DNA of 64,000 nucleotides from Pyrrhoderma lamaoense (lineage: Eukaryota; Basidiomycota; Agaricomycetes; Hymenochaetales; Hymenochaetaceae): the NCBI GenBank assembly GCA_002794735.1, contig NBAZ01000001.1:3286001-3350000 (forward strand), given 5' to 3'. A program made the translations under genes and the position numbers. The notes beneath the pieces are model-generated. The model was not told the origin of the DNA. It saw nothing but the letters and a program-made list of their open reading frames with translations, and did not search any database. Positions 1-12,450 of this stretch are shown here, one piece after another. The first letter of the stretch is position 1; the number at the start of each line of letters is the position of its first letter.

Positions 1-3000
1 AGCTCAGTCGATGCGTGTATGTAGTGAATCATCACATCCACAAAAACTCAAATCTGAGAGAAGTGAGGGAAAAGATTATATGTTCGAGAAAACTATAATA
101 TGCATCAGCGTTGTTGGATAAGCTTTTCCTATCCAAAGCTACAACCATTGAGATCTCAAAGACAAACGGTTTCCTACGGGCAGCTAAAAGAGGATCATCG
201 TACAGAAGTCCTTCGCAAAGGCGTAAAATCGAGCCGTCACACAAGAGTTTCTTCAATCTGTAAGGGGAGACATAGAGTCGTAAGAAGGCTCCGTATTCTA
301 TATGAGAGCAACACCTCAAGCCTCTCACATTGGTCGTGGGAAAATGTGATGTGATGGCTTATGTAGCACACAATTATGACTTTTTGCGAGCCGAAAGAGA
401 GCCGCACCTCCCATTACCTATCATACAATTCTCTCCTTGTGAAGTGCATCTAGACACTAATTTATGAGTGTCCTGAGACCAGATCAAGCAGTCGGCAACT
501 TCTCTTGAAAGTTCCGAAAGATATAATATGCGAGCCCTGGATTTGGGAAGCATTCACGCCTGCGCGCCTATCAGTTCTTGGTTCTATCACTTTGTTCGAG
601 TCAATTTCTTATATTTTAACGCCTTTTTATACACTCGTATCTCAGAATATAAGGCTCGAATGATGCTAATTAATCCTATAAAACCCCTGAAGAGCAACAG
701 TTGCATCCCAGGATCCTCCTCCTCCTCTTTAATCCTCTGAAAGTAATTTTCAAACTTCACATACACCATGTACCATGCCTATTATCGCACATCTATACAC
801 AAAAAGCGCGCTCTCAGTATAGTCAATTATAACATACATGAAGCTCAGGCGAGAACGGTTATTATCGATGCTATCATCTGCTACCCTTGCGCAGACTATT
901 CCGGATTGGAAGTTCTATAACAAGTATGTGAACGTAGTTAAGCTTTTAGGATATTTTGGATTACTTTCTGGCACTTGGATTATCTCCGGATGCATATGTG
1001 AGGGGTATCCTTGGCTTGGACTACCTACGCATCGAACTAGAACTTAAGACGTGGCTAATGTCTGGCAAGCAGAAGAGTGATCTGGACAACCAACGCGAAT
1101 GGAAATATAATTGTTGGAGACGACAAGTGATCTAAAACACGAACTTAATGGCACTGGAAGTGGTGGATCATTGTTTGGATGTAAGAAGCTGTTATCTTGA
1201 ATTATAAATTATTGTTGCTAATAATTGAGTAGAGAGGAGATCATTATCTCACTTGATCTGACAGTACAACGCCTAGATTGCTTCCTGGCGATGCATGAAA
1301 ACATGTTCCCTCAGCATATGACACTTCTGTGTCGCTTGAATATCCTACAATGATATACTTTGCATACCATCTTTATGCACGTTTGACTTCGGAGTGAACG
1401 TGGGTGAAGCTATTGGTCCTTAACCACCTACGGAGACTACATATACTCTCGATAGTAATTCAAAATCGGATTCAAACGTTGATGTAGATCCAGATTTATC
1501 CCAAACATCAACGAATGGCTCCAAATATGAAGACACAGGGTCCTAGTTCCGATTCTGGTTCCCAAGAAGCTAGTACGCCACGGAGTACACACTGCAATCA
1601 GAAGGTCTCTTTCTAGCATCTTGCTTTTCAATGCTGTCTAGCGGCTTGCATTGAAGACAAAGACCCATTTCTACTTCTGTTCGCTCAGATGCCGACTCTC
1701 CGTTGAGTAGTGCACATAAAAATCGCTTCCAAACTTCTATTGACACCCATTGCAATAATAATTCTGGTTTCCCAGAACTCTTTACACTACCAGACGACTA
1801 GGGAGATCCTCGCCTATACCTATACCTAGTGGTTCACAGTGGCTCCAATAAAGCCGATTGACTAACTCTCTAAATTGGGCAACAAAGGGTAGTGAAATGG
1901 AGTCGTAGAGATCCGGATCTTAGACTGGCCAGCCCTCAATACCTATGCGTCAGTCAAGGACAGACGGAAGGAGAGAGGTATTTAAATCGTTCAAATGGTC
2001 TTTTTGACCCATCTATTCTGGGAAGCGACGATACGTTCTGTCATTTGAGGGTTCTCGGTCAGATATGGAATGATTTCTCACCTACCAAGACTAGAGAGTT
2101 TCAATACTGAAGTTCCAGGCTCGGCACACAAATCCATAGATAAATAAAGTAACGTCTTTATTCATCACATGTAGTGATCATTTAGACTCGCCGGCGAGAA
2201 GCTGCAATATCAATTACTAGCGGACAAAATCATGGGAGGTTTGAGAAGGAACAACTATACAGGAAAAGGCCACGAAACTGATAGAATATGAGCACCGTGT
2301 TTTCTAAGCTAGAGGAGAGACCAGGAGCAAACTAGAACTTTATTCAAGAAGGCTTCCAACACGTTCTCATCTCGTGCCTAAGCGTAACGAAGCAATGCAT
2401 CTACAAGTCAGTATAACTTCTGATCCGTAGGACACTAGCTCCTAGAAAGCCGCTGCGTCTGGACATGCTGATGTTGCCCGATCTTCGATATGCTTACTCC
2501 TACCAGAAATAATATACTGCATTGTTATCATCACGTTTCTCTCTTATACCCAACTTGTAATCTCATCACGAGCAATGACAAACGTTTTAGACTGTGTATC
2601 CGAATCTGCCCTCTTGTTGCAGTTTTTTCCTTATGTGTGTCCCAGACAACAAATTTTCGAAGTAAGGTATATCAGATACTATGTTGTTTCAATTATCATC
2701 ACTTTCGCCTATTTGTCTACAACTTTAGAAAACTACTATAACTCTATATGGTGTTGAACCAAGAAAGGAAAGAAAATAATCAAGAAGGAAATCAGAAAAT
2801 CAAAGCAATCTAGAACAAAGCAACCAATGAACCAATAGTAAATCCCGTGTTAAGAAAAGAAAAAGTCCCCGGTTCCCGCGCAGTGTTGAATGTCGCGCCA
2901 CCAACAACCGTTACTATAAAGAAAAGAAAGATCTAAGAGTCGAGGGGGTAGAACATAACTAAGATAACCTTCTATGGATAGTGCATGTAGATCCACCAGA

Positions 3001-3002
3001 GT
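1..3002. other. Gene-free stretch at left edge
   Basis: I see no convincing gene here. Open frames are all under about 105 codons, lack recognisable motifs, and do not join through plausible splice sites into a longer protein. There is no tRNA-like T-loop motif and no transposon hallmark. It may contain the 3' UTR of the glycine dehydrogenase gene (ends at 3003 on the minus strand) and old repeat debris. Nothing further can be supported from the sequence. Confidence 0.6.
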
Positions 3003-6000
3003 CTAAGAAGAAGATAGTTCTTCTACTGAGGGACAGTCGCATACAAGATTCAAATCACCATATGCATCATCAATCCTACCAACAGTTGGCCAAAATTTCT
3101 TCTCCTTCAACCAAGGAAGAGGATAAGCAGCTCTCTCCCTTGAGTATGGTCTCTTCCAACCATCTTTCCCCTCATCACCGCTTTCTAGTAAAGCACCTAC
3201 AGGGTGAGGGGCGTTCTTTAGAAGATTACCCTCCTTTGGCATCTTCCCATCTGCGATCTCCTGTACCTCCTTACGGATTTCGATCATAGCTTCACAGAAT
3301 CTATCGACCTCTTGCAAACTCTCACTTTCCGTGGGCTCAATCAGCATAGCAGTTCCTAACGGCCACGAGCACGTTGGTGGATGGAATCCATAATCCTGCA
3401 ACCTCTTCGCTACATCATTCACCTTGATTCCTGCTTGCTTATCAAGGTCTGAGAGGTCAAGAAGTACTTCATGGGCGACACGTTTATGAGAATTAGTGAA
3501 GCGCACAGTGTAGTACGGTGCAAGACGGGCTGCAATGTAGTTGGCGCTGAGAAGAGCAGCACGAGTCGATGCAGCCAAACCAGTCGACCCAAGCATCTTG
3601 ATATATGCCCAAGATATGAGCAGGATCGATGCGCTTCCAAATGGTGCAGCTGATACTGCATCAGTCTCGCCCTTCAACCCTTTAGTAGCATCTGCGATAA
3701 ATGGATGTCCAGGAAGGAAAGGTGCCAGATGTGCGGCGACACAGATCGGTCCTACTCCGGGTCCACCTCCACCATGAGGAATCGCAAAAGTCTTATGAAG
3801 ATTCATATGGCATACGTCACCTCCACACTTTGCAGGGTTTGTAAGCCCGATTTGAGCATTCAGATTTGCCCCATCGATGTAAACTTGCCCGCCATTCTCA
3901 TGGATGATAGAGCATGCTTCCTGTACACCGGACTCAAAGACACCATAAGTAGATGGGTAAGTGATCATACATGCTGCTAGTTTCTCTTTATGTTTTTCTG
4001 CCTTCTCTCGTAGATCGGATATATCAAGACTACCATCCGTGTGAACCTTGACTGGGACAACTTTCAAACCCGCCATGACTGCTGATGCAGGGTTTGTTCC
4101 ATGTGCACTTACAGGGATCAGACAAATATCCCTATCTCCTTCCCCTCTCCCTTTGTGATAGGCTTTAATAGCCGTGAGTCCAGCATATTCTCCAGCAGCA
4201 CCTGAGTTTGGCTGTAGAGAACATGCCGAAAATCCAGTTATCTTGCATAAGTCGGACTCAAGTTCTTTTATGACCTGCAAGTAGCCCTGTACTTGATCTA
4301 AAGGTGCAAACGGATGTACATGAGAGAACTCAGAAAAGGTGATTGGAATCATAGAGCTAGTACTGTTGAGCTTCATTGTGCAAGATCCAAGCGGAATCAT
4401 AGCATGTGATAGACCCAAGTCTTTGTTCTGGAGATGAGTGATATATCGGAGCATCTCGGTTTCTGAGTGGTGAGTATTAAATACTGGATGATGGAGGAAG
4501 TCTGATGTACGCTGGAATGCCTGTGGGATGCCAGAGACGTCCGAAGGTAAGGCGGAGGATGATAGAGTGGATAGAGTGATAGCAGGGAATCCAGAGGAGC
4601 GAGCAAAGACATTGATAAGAGCTACCAAGTCTTCCGCAGACACACTTTCATCAAGTGTTACTCCTACCTTTTGTTCATCTACTTCCCTCAGATTGATCAT
4701 TGACTCTCTTGCTACAGCGTGCACAGTCTTTGCTCCGCCTTTCACCTTGCTTACATCAATTGTTAAGGTGTCGAAGAAAGCTCCTCCATTGACTGCTTGG
4801 TAACCCATCTCCTCCAAGTTATTCTTCAGTACTTTCGTAAATGTATGAACCCTTTGAGCAATATTTTTCAAGCCCTCAGGGCCATGATAGACGGCGTACA
4901 TGGCTGCCATATTTGCTAAAAGAGCCTGACTTGTGCAAATATTACTAGTAGCCTTCTCTCTTCGGATGTGTTGTTCTCGTGTTTGGAGTGCTAGTCTGTA
5001 TGCTGGTTTTCCTTGCACGTCACGAGACCTTCCAACGAGACGTCCAGGCATACGACGTTTGAGTTTTTCTGTACAAGCGAAGAAAGCAGCATGAGGCCCA
5101 CCGTACCCCGCGGGTACGCCAAATCTTGCAGAGTTGCCAAGTACAACATCTGCACCCCACTCGCCCGGAGGTGTAAGCATGGTAAGTGCAAGTAGATCCG
5201 TCGCACAAACAACGAGTGCATTGGGGTTGGTCGTGTGCACATCCTTCGCTAGTGTTGAGAAATCTGAGATACGTCCATCAACATCAGGGTACTGGACAAG
5301 AACACCACAAAGGTCTCCCTGAAGCTTGGTGTCTTGGACAAGCCTGGTCACGTCTCCTACTTCGAGAGAAATACCGAACCCTCTTGCACGTGTACGTAAG
5401 ACAGACAGAGTTTGAGGTTGTACACCAGAATCGACCAAGAAAGTACGTTTCTTCATGTTGGAAGCTGCAAAGGCCATCGCCATTCCTTCTGCCGCAGCGG
5501 TTGCCTCATCTAACAGAGAAGCGTTTGCAATGTGCATAGACGTGAGCGACATAACCATCGTTTGGAAGTTTACGAGGGATTCAAGACGCCCTGTGTAATA
5601 CGTATAGATGATCAAAATGGCACACCTTGTCCTTAGATATAATATGCATACCTTGAGCAATTTCGGGCTGATAAGGAGTGTATGGAGTGTACCATGCCGG
5701 GTTTTCCATGATCTGAAGTCATGTTGAATTTCTGTTTAGTGATACTTTCAAGAGACGAGATATAACTGTTTCTTACATTCCGCAATATGACTGTAGGGAC
5801 AACAGCATTATGATAACCCATACCGATATAGCTCTTGTATGGTTTGTTCATATCTGCCAGCTCTCGTGCGCGCTTCAGTAATTCTGACTCACTCATCGAG
5901 CTAATGCCAGTGACAGCCTCAAAGTCGGGAATAGCAGATTCAGAGCCGGAAGTTGAAGTGAGTCGGATATGAGGGGGGACACAGTCAGCAATGAAGGTTT

Positions 6001-6280
6001 CTATAGAGTCATAGCCAAGAACATCGAGCATGGCCTTGACTTCGCCGTCGGATAGCCCTATATGACGTCTAGCAAAAGTGTCAAGAGGGGCGAATAGCGG
6101 GTTTTTCACAGTTTTCGCGGACACTGAATCTGTCCTCGCCGACGATAAAGACGACGACGGTGCGACAGAAGCCGCTGCGGCTGTCTGAAGAGCCCTGCGG
6201 AGTGCATAGATGTGTGCAGGAGTAAGGTTTAGATGGCGGGAACGAAGTGTACTGCAAGCCGCACGACGGACAGTGGACAT
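3003..6280 (-). CDS. GCV2: Glycine dehydrogenase (decarboxylating), P-protein, mitochondrial
   Basis: This encodes the pyridoxal-phosphate P-protein of the mitochondrial glycine cleavage system, which decarboxylates glycine and passes the aminomethyl group to the lipoyl H-protein. I read three exons: 6280-5777, 5712-5652 and 5590-3003, with GT-AG introns of 64 and 61 nt. All are in phase and give 1050 residues, the usual length for fungal P-proteins. The start is the ATG at 6280; an upstream in-frame GTG is not needed. The N-terminus is Arg/Ala/Ser-rich and looks like a mitochondrial presequence. FARRHIG near residue 70 opens the conserved N-lobe. The splice junctions recreate the family block [19 protein letters not shown]. 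The PLP lysine lies in [16 protein letters not shown], around residue 770. The frame is intact. Its 3' end faces the empty left edge and its 5' end is separated by about 600 bp from the PPR gene. Confidence 0.97.
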
Positions 6281-6875
6281 CGTCACTGATGTTCTGGCGT
6301 TGTCTCGAGCGGAGAGAAGGGGTTGTCTTGCGCGTTTGCGCTGAGGATGATTTTAAGACCATTTTGTGTCCACCGAGCCATAATGACCTTGCAGCAAGTA
6401 TCAGTCGATAACAGTTCTCCAATCCTCCATATCTAAATACTGCAGCTTTTCGGAATGACTAAGCATCCAAATATAGGCTTATAGAAAAAGAATTTCACAG
6501 ATTTTCCCCGAAATAGATACCTTATTTGGTCAATTGACAGTTGCTCGGAGATTCGCCCCTGAAAATAGAAAAAACATGGACCCACAATCTACAGGCTATA
6601 TATCCATTAATAGCCCAGATAAAGCAGAACAACTACTCGATATATCAAACAGTACATCGACTCTCATTACAGAGATGGATAGTTTCAGAGATTTCAGATT
6701 GCAAATACCAGAATTGGAGGGACGATAGAACATTTACGTACTAATAGCTATTCTAGTCGTTTATCTACAATAACTTTACGGATGAATTATCGATGAGTCA
6801 TAAACACTTCTCCTTCCCACTGCTTCCTAGATATCAGTTACATACATTTTTCGGATCTCAAGAAGTTTTGCTGTT
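6281..6875. other. Intergenic spacer upstream of GCV2
   Basis: About 600 bp between the GCV2 start codon and the 3' end of the PPR gene, which lies on the same strand. It should hold the GCV2 promoter and the PPR 3' UTR. I see only short open frames and no clear motif. Confidence 0.55.
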
Positions 6876-9259
6876 TCAACTATTATTTCGCGAGTCTAAG
6901 TTGACATCGAGAAGTCCCGGAAATCGTTGGTTGAGCTTCAACTCCATGTCCTCCACTTTACCCGCTTTTGCAGCGAATGACATCAATAATTTGATTGACT
7001 CCTCGTCCGGTCTATCAGATAATTCCCCTTTACACATGTCCAAAGAAACAACATCGAATGCCTCCTCAAGTCTTCCAAGTCTCCCTAAGCACTCTATCCA
7101 AGCGTTCCAATTTCTTTTATTCAAATTTACGCCCATCTCCTTGATTTCCTTGAACACTTGTTCAGCAGCCTCATGCGCGCCAGCAAAACCGCAAGCGTCG
7201 AAAATAACGCTCACGCTAGCCGGGGTCACCTTTCCGCCTGAGACCAGTAACGCCCACACGGTCATCACACCGCCAAAATCTCCTACCCGGTTGTATGCAT
7301 CCATTAGCTGATTTAGAAGTGGTGGGTCGAGATCGAGAGAAGCATCGAGTGTCAAGCGGTGATGTGTTTCACTGATAACGTCACGCAGCGTAGAAAGAAG
7401 TGCATGACGAGTGCGAAGAGAAGAGATGCACTGAGCTCGAGTAGAAAGAGCAGCATATCGACCGAGAAGAATCGTATAAACTTCAGATGACTTCTGAAAA
7501 CCACGCATATGCATATCCTTGACAATCTCGAAATAAGTAGATGCAGGTGGTATGCTTCGATGCTTCGGGACTACTCGGTCCAGGTAATCATCATCATTTC
7601 CATCTCCGTTAGCCATTTCATTATCAGATAGTTCGATGTCAAGAGAGCAAAACGCATGCAAAACAGCAGTAAAGCCCTTCCTGTCCAATATTTCACCGTT
7701 TAGATCTCGTATTCTTCTATATGTTTCGCCAGCTTCATCAAAGCTAGTGCACGACCTAATCAACAAAACAGCAATGCTAGTTGCCGTCATAGGATCCATG
7801 CTGATTTCTAGCCTGCGCATCTCTTCCAGAATTCTCATCGCAACCGGAAAATGTTTTCCTTATTTAAGCTCGAGGCAAGAGCACGGAGAAGCGTGTTAAA
7901 TATTGCGGCATCTGGCTTCGCAGATGAACAGGATGAGGAAGCGAAATCATCATAAAGTAGTACTGCTTCATCCAGTGCTTCTTCTGAAATGCCACTGATT
8001 TGGCCACCGCACATTGCTCGTAGTAACGGGTCCACCATTGCTGAGTCGGGAATTATTCCTTGCCCCCTCGCAGCGTCGTATATCGCCTTTGCAGATCGCC
8101 AACCATCAGCCTTACTCTGTCCTAGCTTTTTCAAGGCATTCCTAAGAACAATAGACCAACAAACAATATTCGCCTCCACTTCCAATACTTCTTGCAAGTA
8201 ATTAATTTCCCCCACTGACGTTACGCTCTTAGCTTTGAGAAACTGTGAAAGTATACGCGAACTGGGACGAACCCTGTAAGCGTGATGAACGTAATCTCCC
8301 CTCAAACGCGGCCTTGGAGCGAGATCGTTGCTCAAGAAGAGAAGAAAGCCATGCCTGCGTTTGTGCTCCAGATGGTACGGGACGCGAAGCGAAACGTGTG
8401 TTATATATCTGCGCAAAATCCTCAGCTGTACGCATCGAACCCTTTTTAGTATACAAGTCTGATAGTTTAGAGTATATGGAATCACTGTATGGGAGATTGA
8501 GTCTAGCCATTTCTTCTATTAAATCATATACTTCTTCTATAGACAGGGGCTGTTCGGAATTTATCATGCTCTCAACGAGACATTCATAATGTGTGTTCCT
8601 AGGAAAAGGCCAAGATTTCTTCATATCATCTATGCACGTCCTCACTTTAGCTATCTCTCCTTGTTGCGAGAGCGCGTGCATAACGGCACCCCAATGTGAT
8701 GAGTCTGGACGGATTGATGCTTTTCTGTTCCAAAAGAAGTATAGCGTATCATGTGCCTCTTTTATTTGTCCAGCACGGATTTGATAGTCAAATAGTGTTG
8801 AGAGCAGAATTCTATCCGGCTCTGCACCGTACACTGTTTTCAAATCGCGTAGGAATTGATTTAGTGCGTCAGCATTTTCCGTCTTTACGCGCTTCGTGAG
8901 TACCTTCACGACAGTTTCAACTTCCCGATATCTCTCTAATTTCAAGTAAGTCGGAGAAGATGATGCAATACTCCAGTGTGACCTAGGGAGCGAGAAGAAA
9001 ACACGTCGAATAGTAAAAATGCAGTCTACAAGATTTTCAGCATTTTGACGTTTGATAACCTGCTCGAAGGTCTGACGAGTCGTTTTGAGTTGTTGGGTGA
9101 TGGAGAAGTCTCACTGTGAGTAGGCTTCAATATTATTGTCCTGGCACCTCGAACAGTAGAAGAACATTGCACTCTCTGAGGATTAACGAGTAGCAAGGAA
9201 GGAGCCCGATTTAAGAGTGAACGACGGGCTGCTCTCGCGAAGCATGGCCGCAGGATCAT
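6876..9259 (-). CDS. Pentatricopeptide-repeat (PPR) protein, probably mitochondrial; frame interrupted
   Basis: The translated segments carry repeated helix-pair units typical of PPR proteins, for example around IFNTLLRALASSLNK, AMRILEEMRRLEI and KRNWNAWIECLGRLGRLEE. PPR proteins bind organellar RNA. The ATG at 9259 opens an Arg-rich, Ala/Leu-rich presequence (MILRPCFARAARRSLL), which fits mitochondrial import. The coding frame changes three times: between about 9180 and 9070, near 8300, and near 7855. The first change could be a 76-116 nt intron ending at CGTCAG. Near 8300 the frame is restored if the CCCC run at 8298-8301 is one base shorter. Near 7855 it is restored if the CC at 7858-7859 is one base longer, which rebuilds a smooth PPR helix (GKHFPVAMRIL). 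No ordinary intron fits that last site well. The gene is either a recent pseudogene or carries sequence errors. It diverges from the Sec61 gamma gene. Confidence 0.8.
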
Positions 9260-9629
9260 TCATACGGTACACACAAAAAAATGGCTATTAGATTTCATAG
9301 TATCAGAGGTCAATCCCAGGAGTTACCACAGCAAATATTAACTTACGACCAAGTAATAGCCCGGTACCTTCAGAGAGTTGCCAGTGAACACGCGCCAAGC
9401 TTTGGCTAAAGTTGCAAATACAGAGAGGATCTTCAGGGAGCATATGGGAAAATATTTCCGTCTACAGGTATTTCTAGATTACTCGAACACTTGAGCAGCC
9501 ACGTCTGTGCCAGCACTTGCATTGTAACCAGAATTTCCCTGCGTAATATATACCACAACTCTTGCCTTGCCCAACTCGGTTTCTTTCTTTAACACCTCGA
9601 AAAACAGACTCAACAAGAAAAAATATACA
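9260..9629. promoter_or_regulatory. Shared divergent promoter region (PPR gene / SSS1)
   Basis: 370 bp separate the start codons of two divergent genes, so both promoters must lie here. An upstream ATG at 9263, out of frame with the PPR start at 9259, opens a short frame of 26 codons and might act as a small upstream ORF. I see no clear TATA box. Function is inferred from position only. Confidence 0.5.
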
Positions 9630-10113
9630 ATGTCTGAAAAATTAAAGGAATTCGCCGAGGTGCCGCAGCAGTTTATTCGTGAAGGAAATCAGGTAGGCAC
9701 AAACAGGGTTCTTCAAATATCATCTGAATTCAACTTTTTGAATCTTCTTGCCATAATACTAGTTTCTTACAAGATGTACGAAACCAACACAGAAGGGTTA
9801 GTCTAATTCACTTGTATCAATATGTTTCTAGAGCCTGACCGTCATGTTATAAACACCTTGACTATAGAATACCTCCAGATTTGTAGAGCCGTTGCTGTTG
9901 GCTTTGCTGTAATGGGGTTCATTGGGTATTTCGTAAAACTTATACATATTCCTATGTGAGTTCTCTATTAAGCATGAAAGATTCTCTTGCAAATTGCTCA
10001 TTACGAAAATAACAGCAATAATATACTTGTGTTCGTATATCCATGCTTCTTTTCTTCTACAACGTTTCTTTTACTGACCTTCTCCCTTTCTAACCTACAG
10101 AGGAGGGGCATGA
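9630..10113 (+). CDS. SSS1: Sec61 gamma subunit of the ER protein translocon
   Basis: This encodes the small tail-anchored gamma subunit of the Sec61 channel, which clamps the channel in the ER membrane. Five exons, all in phase, give 70 residues: 9630-9692, 9763-9796, 9868-9955, 10016-10030 and 10101-10113. Introns are 70, 71, 60 and 70 nt. The protein begins [20 protein letters not shown], continues [13 protein letters not shown], has the single membrane helix [20 protein letters not shown], and ends HIPINNILVGGA. This matches the family along its whole length. The last two coding exons are only 15 and 13 nt, and the conserved C-terminus is recovered only if both are used. Continuous reading frames would miss most of this gene. 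Confidence 0.96.
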
Positions 10114-10333
10114 TTTCTACATACCATATCAACCCCACTTTCCCCTGGTTCTGCCATATTTGTGTCCTTACTGCATTTCCCCCTCTTGTTTGTATCACGA
10201 CCGACTTTTTATTATATTATTGGAATTCTATGGAAGTGTCTGCCTAGGCAAATTTTGAGTAATGCGTGCTATAAGACAAATATTACTTCATATATACTAA
10301 GTATTACATACGTCCAAGTCCATTATCTCTATG

Positions 10334-12250
10334 CTACATATGACATTTGCTTCTAAGTAAAAAATAGTCGCGAAAGAAATGGGGTATCAAGAATGAAAGG
10401 TCCATGGTGAGTTTAGATATTAGTCCAGTAGCATTGATAAAACAATTGTAATAAAGCCAAAGGGGGGAGGATCTTTCCTCAATGACATGCACATGTGCAA
10501 GTATTCTCAGGATCACACATCTGGCATCAAGCGAGGATCTGGAGGAGGAAGGCTGAGCTTCACATGAGATGGCACACAAAGAATCAGTTGACATGGACCT
10601 GTGGGTAGGTGGTCGTGTACAAGGTCTTTCAATAGGTTTTTCAGATTTTTTCCTGTCACTTGAAGAACGCTTTCTCCATCTATTAGGAGAACAGAGTAAC
10701 AAGATGAGTGACCTCCAGAACTCTAGTACATCCTTGAAATGAAATATGAATAAAGTTTGTATATCATAGCCAAAGTATATTCATACCTTCTGTGTTCCGA
10801 AAATAAAGAATGCGGCTAAGGGGACTAAATAACGGATTAATGGATACATAACTGAGATAATTGATATTCTCATTTACTTACGAGAGGCTTCTACCATATA
10901 GGGGAATGGACTCTTTAAGTTTGAAACGAATACTACGCAAGCACTTACATCGCAATCAGAAGCAAGTATGAAGCCGAAACTTTAAGCACTTACGATAGTC
11001 CAGCAATAGCATATATCGTGAATAAGCTCACTCTAAGAATCAGTGAAATTGATAACCTCCGCTGGAGATATTTTTTTGTAATGATGGGTGCGAGGTCGTC
11101 AGGCTGATATTTGGCATAGATATCATCAACTTCTATTCGTGTTTTATACCAATTGTAGAAAATCGCGCCTGTGAACGGAGCAAGGTTGATGTAAATATAT
11201 GAAATGGAGACATGAGAGCCACTATATACCTTCCACGAATATGACACATGCCATCACAACTGCACAGAATATGGGTACGATCAGAGAGCTAATTGATTGT
11301 TAGGGCTGTGCTTGAGTTGATGTTAAAGATCTAGAGCAACATGACTGCTTACAAGTCCCGGCTTTGTGAAGAACAATAAGCTCCGTTTAAGGAAAGTATC
11401 AGGTCTTCTTCGCGCATGCCGTACTATTGATTTTTCGGTTACGACACCCTTATACCGGTAGACAAGTAAAGTTACCCACCCAAAGTGTTAGCATCGTAAA
11501 TGCCAGAAAAAAGAAGTAAGGTGGTAAAATCATCTAAAGTGGTCTGATTAGGATAGAGTAGAGAGAAACTCAAGAAGAGATGAATACATACGATGACATT
11601 CAAGCATCGATCCGAGATACTTCTGGTATGCCGGTAGTCCGTTCTATGAACGTTGATTTGTACAAGCCAAAGTTGTACAACCATCAAAAGTCCTGCAATA
11701 GAGCACCTATTTCACATAAGTGAGACTATCACCTTTATGACTAGCTATTGCGAAACATACATCGGTGGGGCTCCATGAATAAGAGCAGCTTGGGCTAGAC
11801 ATAAGTTTGAAGGAGTTGTTGTGTTTGAATCTGCTTGATCCGCAAATAATCTGTAGTACACAATCATGTTGGGAGAAGGATTTAGTGATAGTGATAGATA
11901 GACAACTTACAGGAGGCAATAGGAGACGGAATATACAACCCAAGTGAAACAGAAGTTGATGAGTGTGAGATACTTAGGTCTGCCTATTGACCATCGGGAA
12001 AAGAGGAAGGTCAGAATTAACAACGGAAGCCCTATTTGACCTCCAGCAACATGTAAGCCTAGCCATATATGAGCAAGTCCATGTAGGTTGTATACAGACG
12101 ACGAGACTGATAATTGGAATGAGAATCGGTGTATGGCTTAAATGGCATTTGCGGGATAAAAACTTACCATCTGGGGAGACGTAGCGCATCACCAAACAAC
12201 CCTTTGAAACTTGAGAGCCCAGAAGATAAAGTACGGGGAGCTCTGGCAAT
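10334..12250 (-). CDS. Seven-helix fungal membrane protein, paralog 1 (7TM-1)
   Basis: A multi-exon integral membrane protein of a family I recognise from basidiomycetes but for which I know no function. Exons visible on the minus strand: about 12085-11910, with GGQIGLPLLILTFLFSRW then LTLINFCFTWVVYSVSYCLL; 11850-11760, with LCLAQAALIHGAPPM; 11695-11590; about 11465-11350; 11285-11232, with SLIVPIFCAVVMACVIFVE; 11180-10995; 10830-10787, ending FFIFGTQK; and a hydrophilic, Ser/Arg-rich tail from about 10725. Together these give roughly seven hydrophobic segments. The same landmarks (GG-IG-PL, R-P-T-IN, LCL-QA, FGTQ) occur in paralogs 2 and 3. Several splice junctions and both ends are approximate, and one junction near 11690 does not keep phase with the obvious splice sites. 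The fold could be receptor-like, but I see no specific ligand-binding motif. Confidence 0.65.
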
Positions 12251-12450
12251 AGTCACTGTGGACTTTGAACACGACGAAGGGAAAGCTTGAGCAGCACACA
12301 ACCTTGGTGGGGATATCACGGAGGGAACCGAGAAGAATTTACCACAGGAAGTGGTTTCGTGGGTTATATTTGTTTAATCAAAAGGAAGAAGATGGCCGTA
12401 ATATTATGATTACCTATGTGATATTGAATCTTGCTGTTCTACAGAGCTAG

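Noticed and set aside
6281..6286. GTG at 6286 as GCV2 start
   Set aside because: The ATG at 6280 is two codons downstream and is the normal eukaryotic start; nothing supports a GTG start.
6793..7311. Plus-strand frame of 172 codons
   Set aside because: It is the shadow of the PPR coding sequence on the other strand, whose translation carries the repeat pattern.
7808..7840. A 32-nt intron (GTTGCG to GCGCAG) as the cause of the PPR frame change
   Set aside because: Phase fits, but it would be far shorter than any other intron here and would delete a helix that matches the PPR pattern well.
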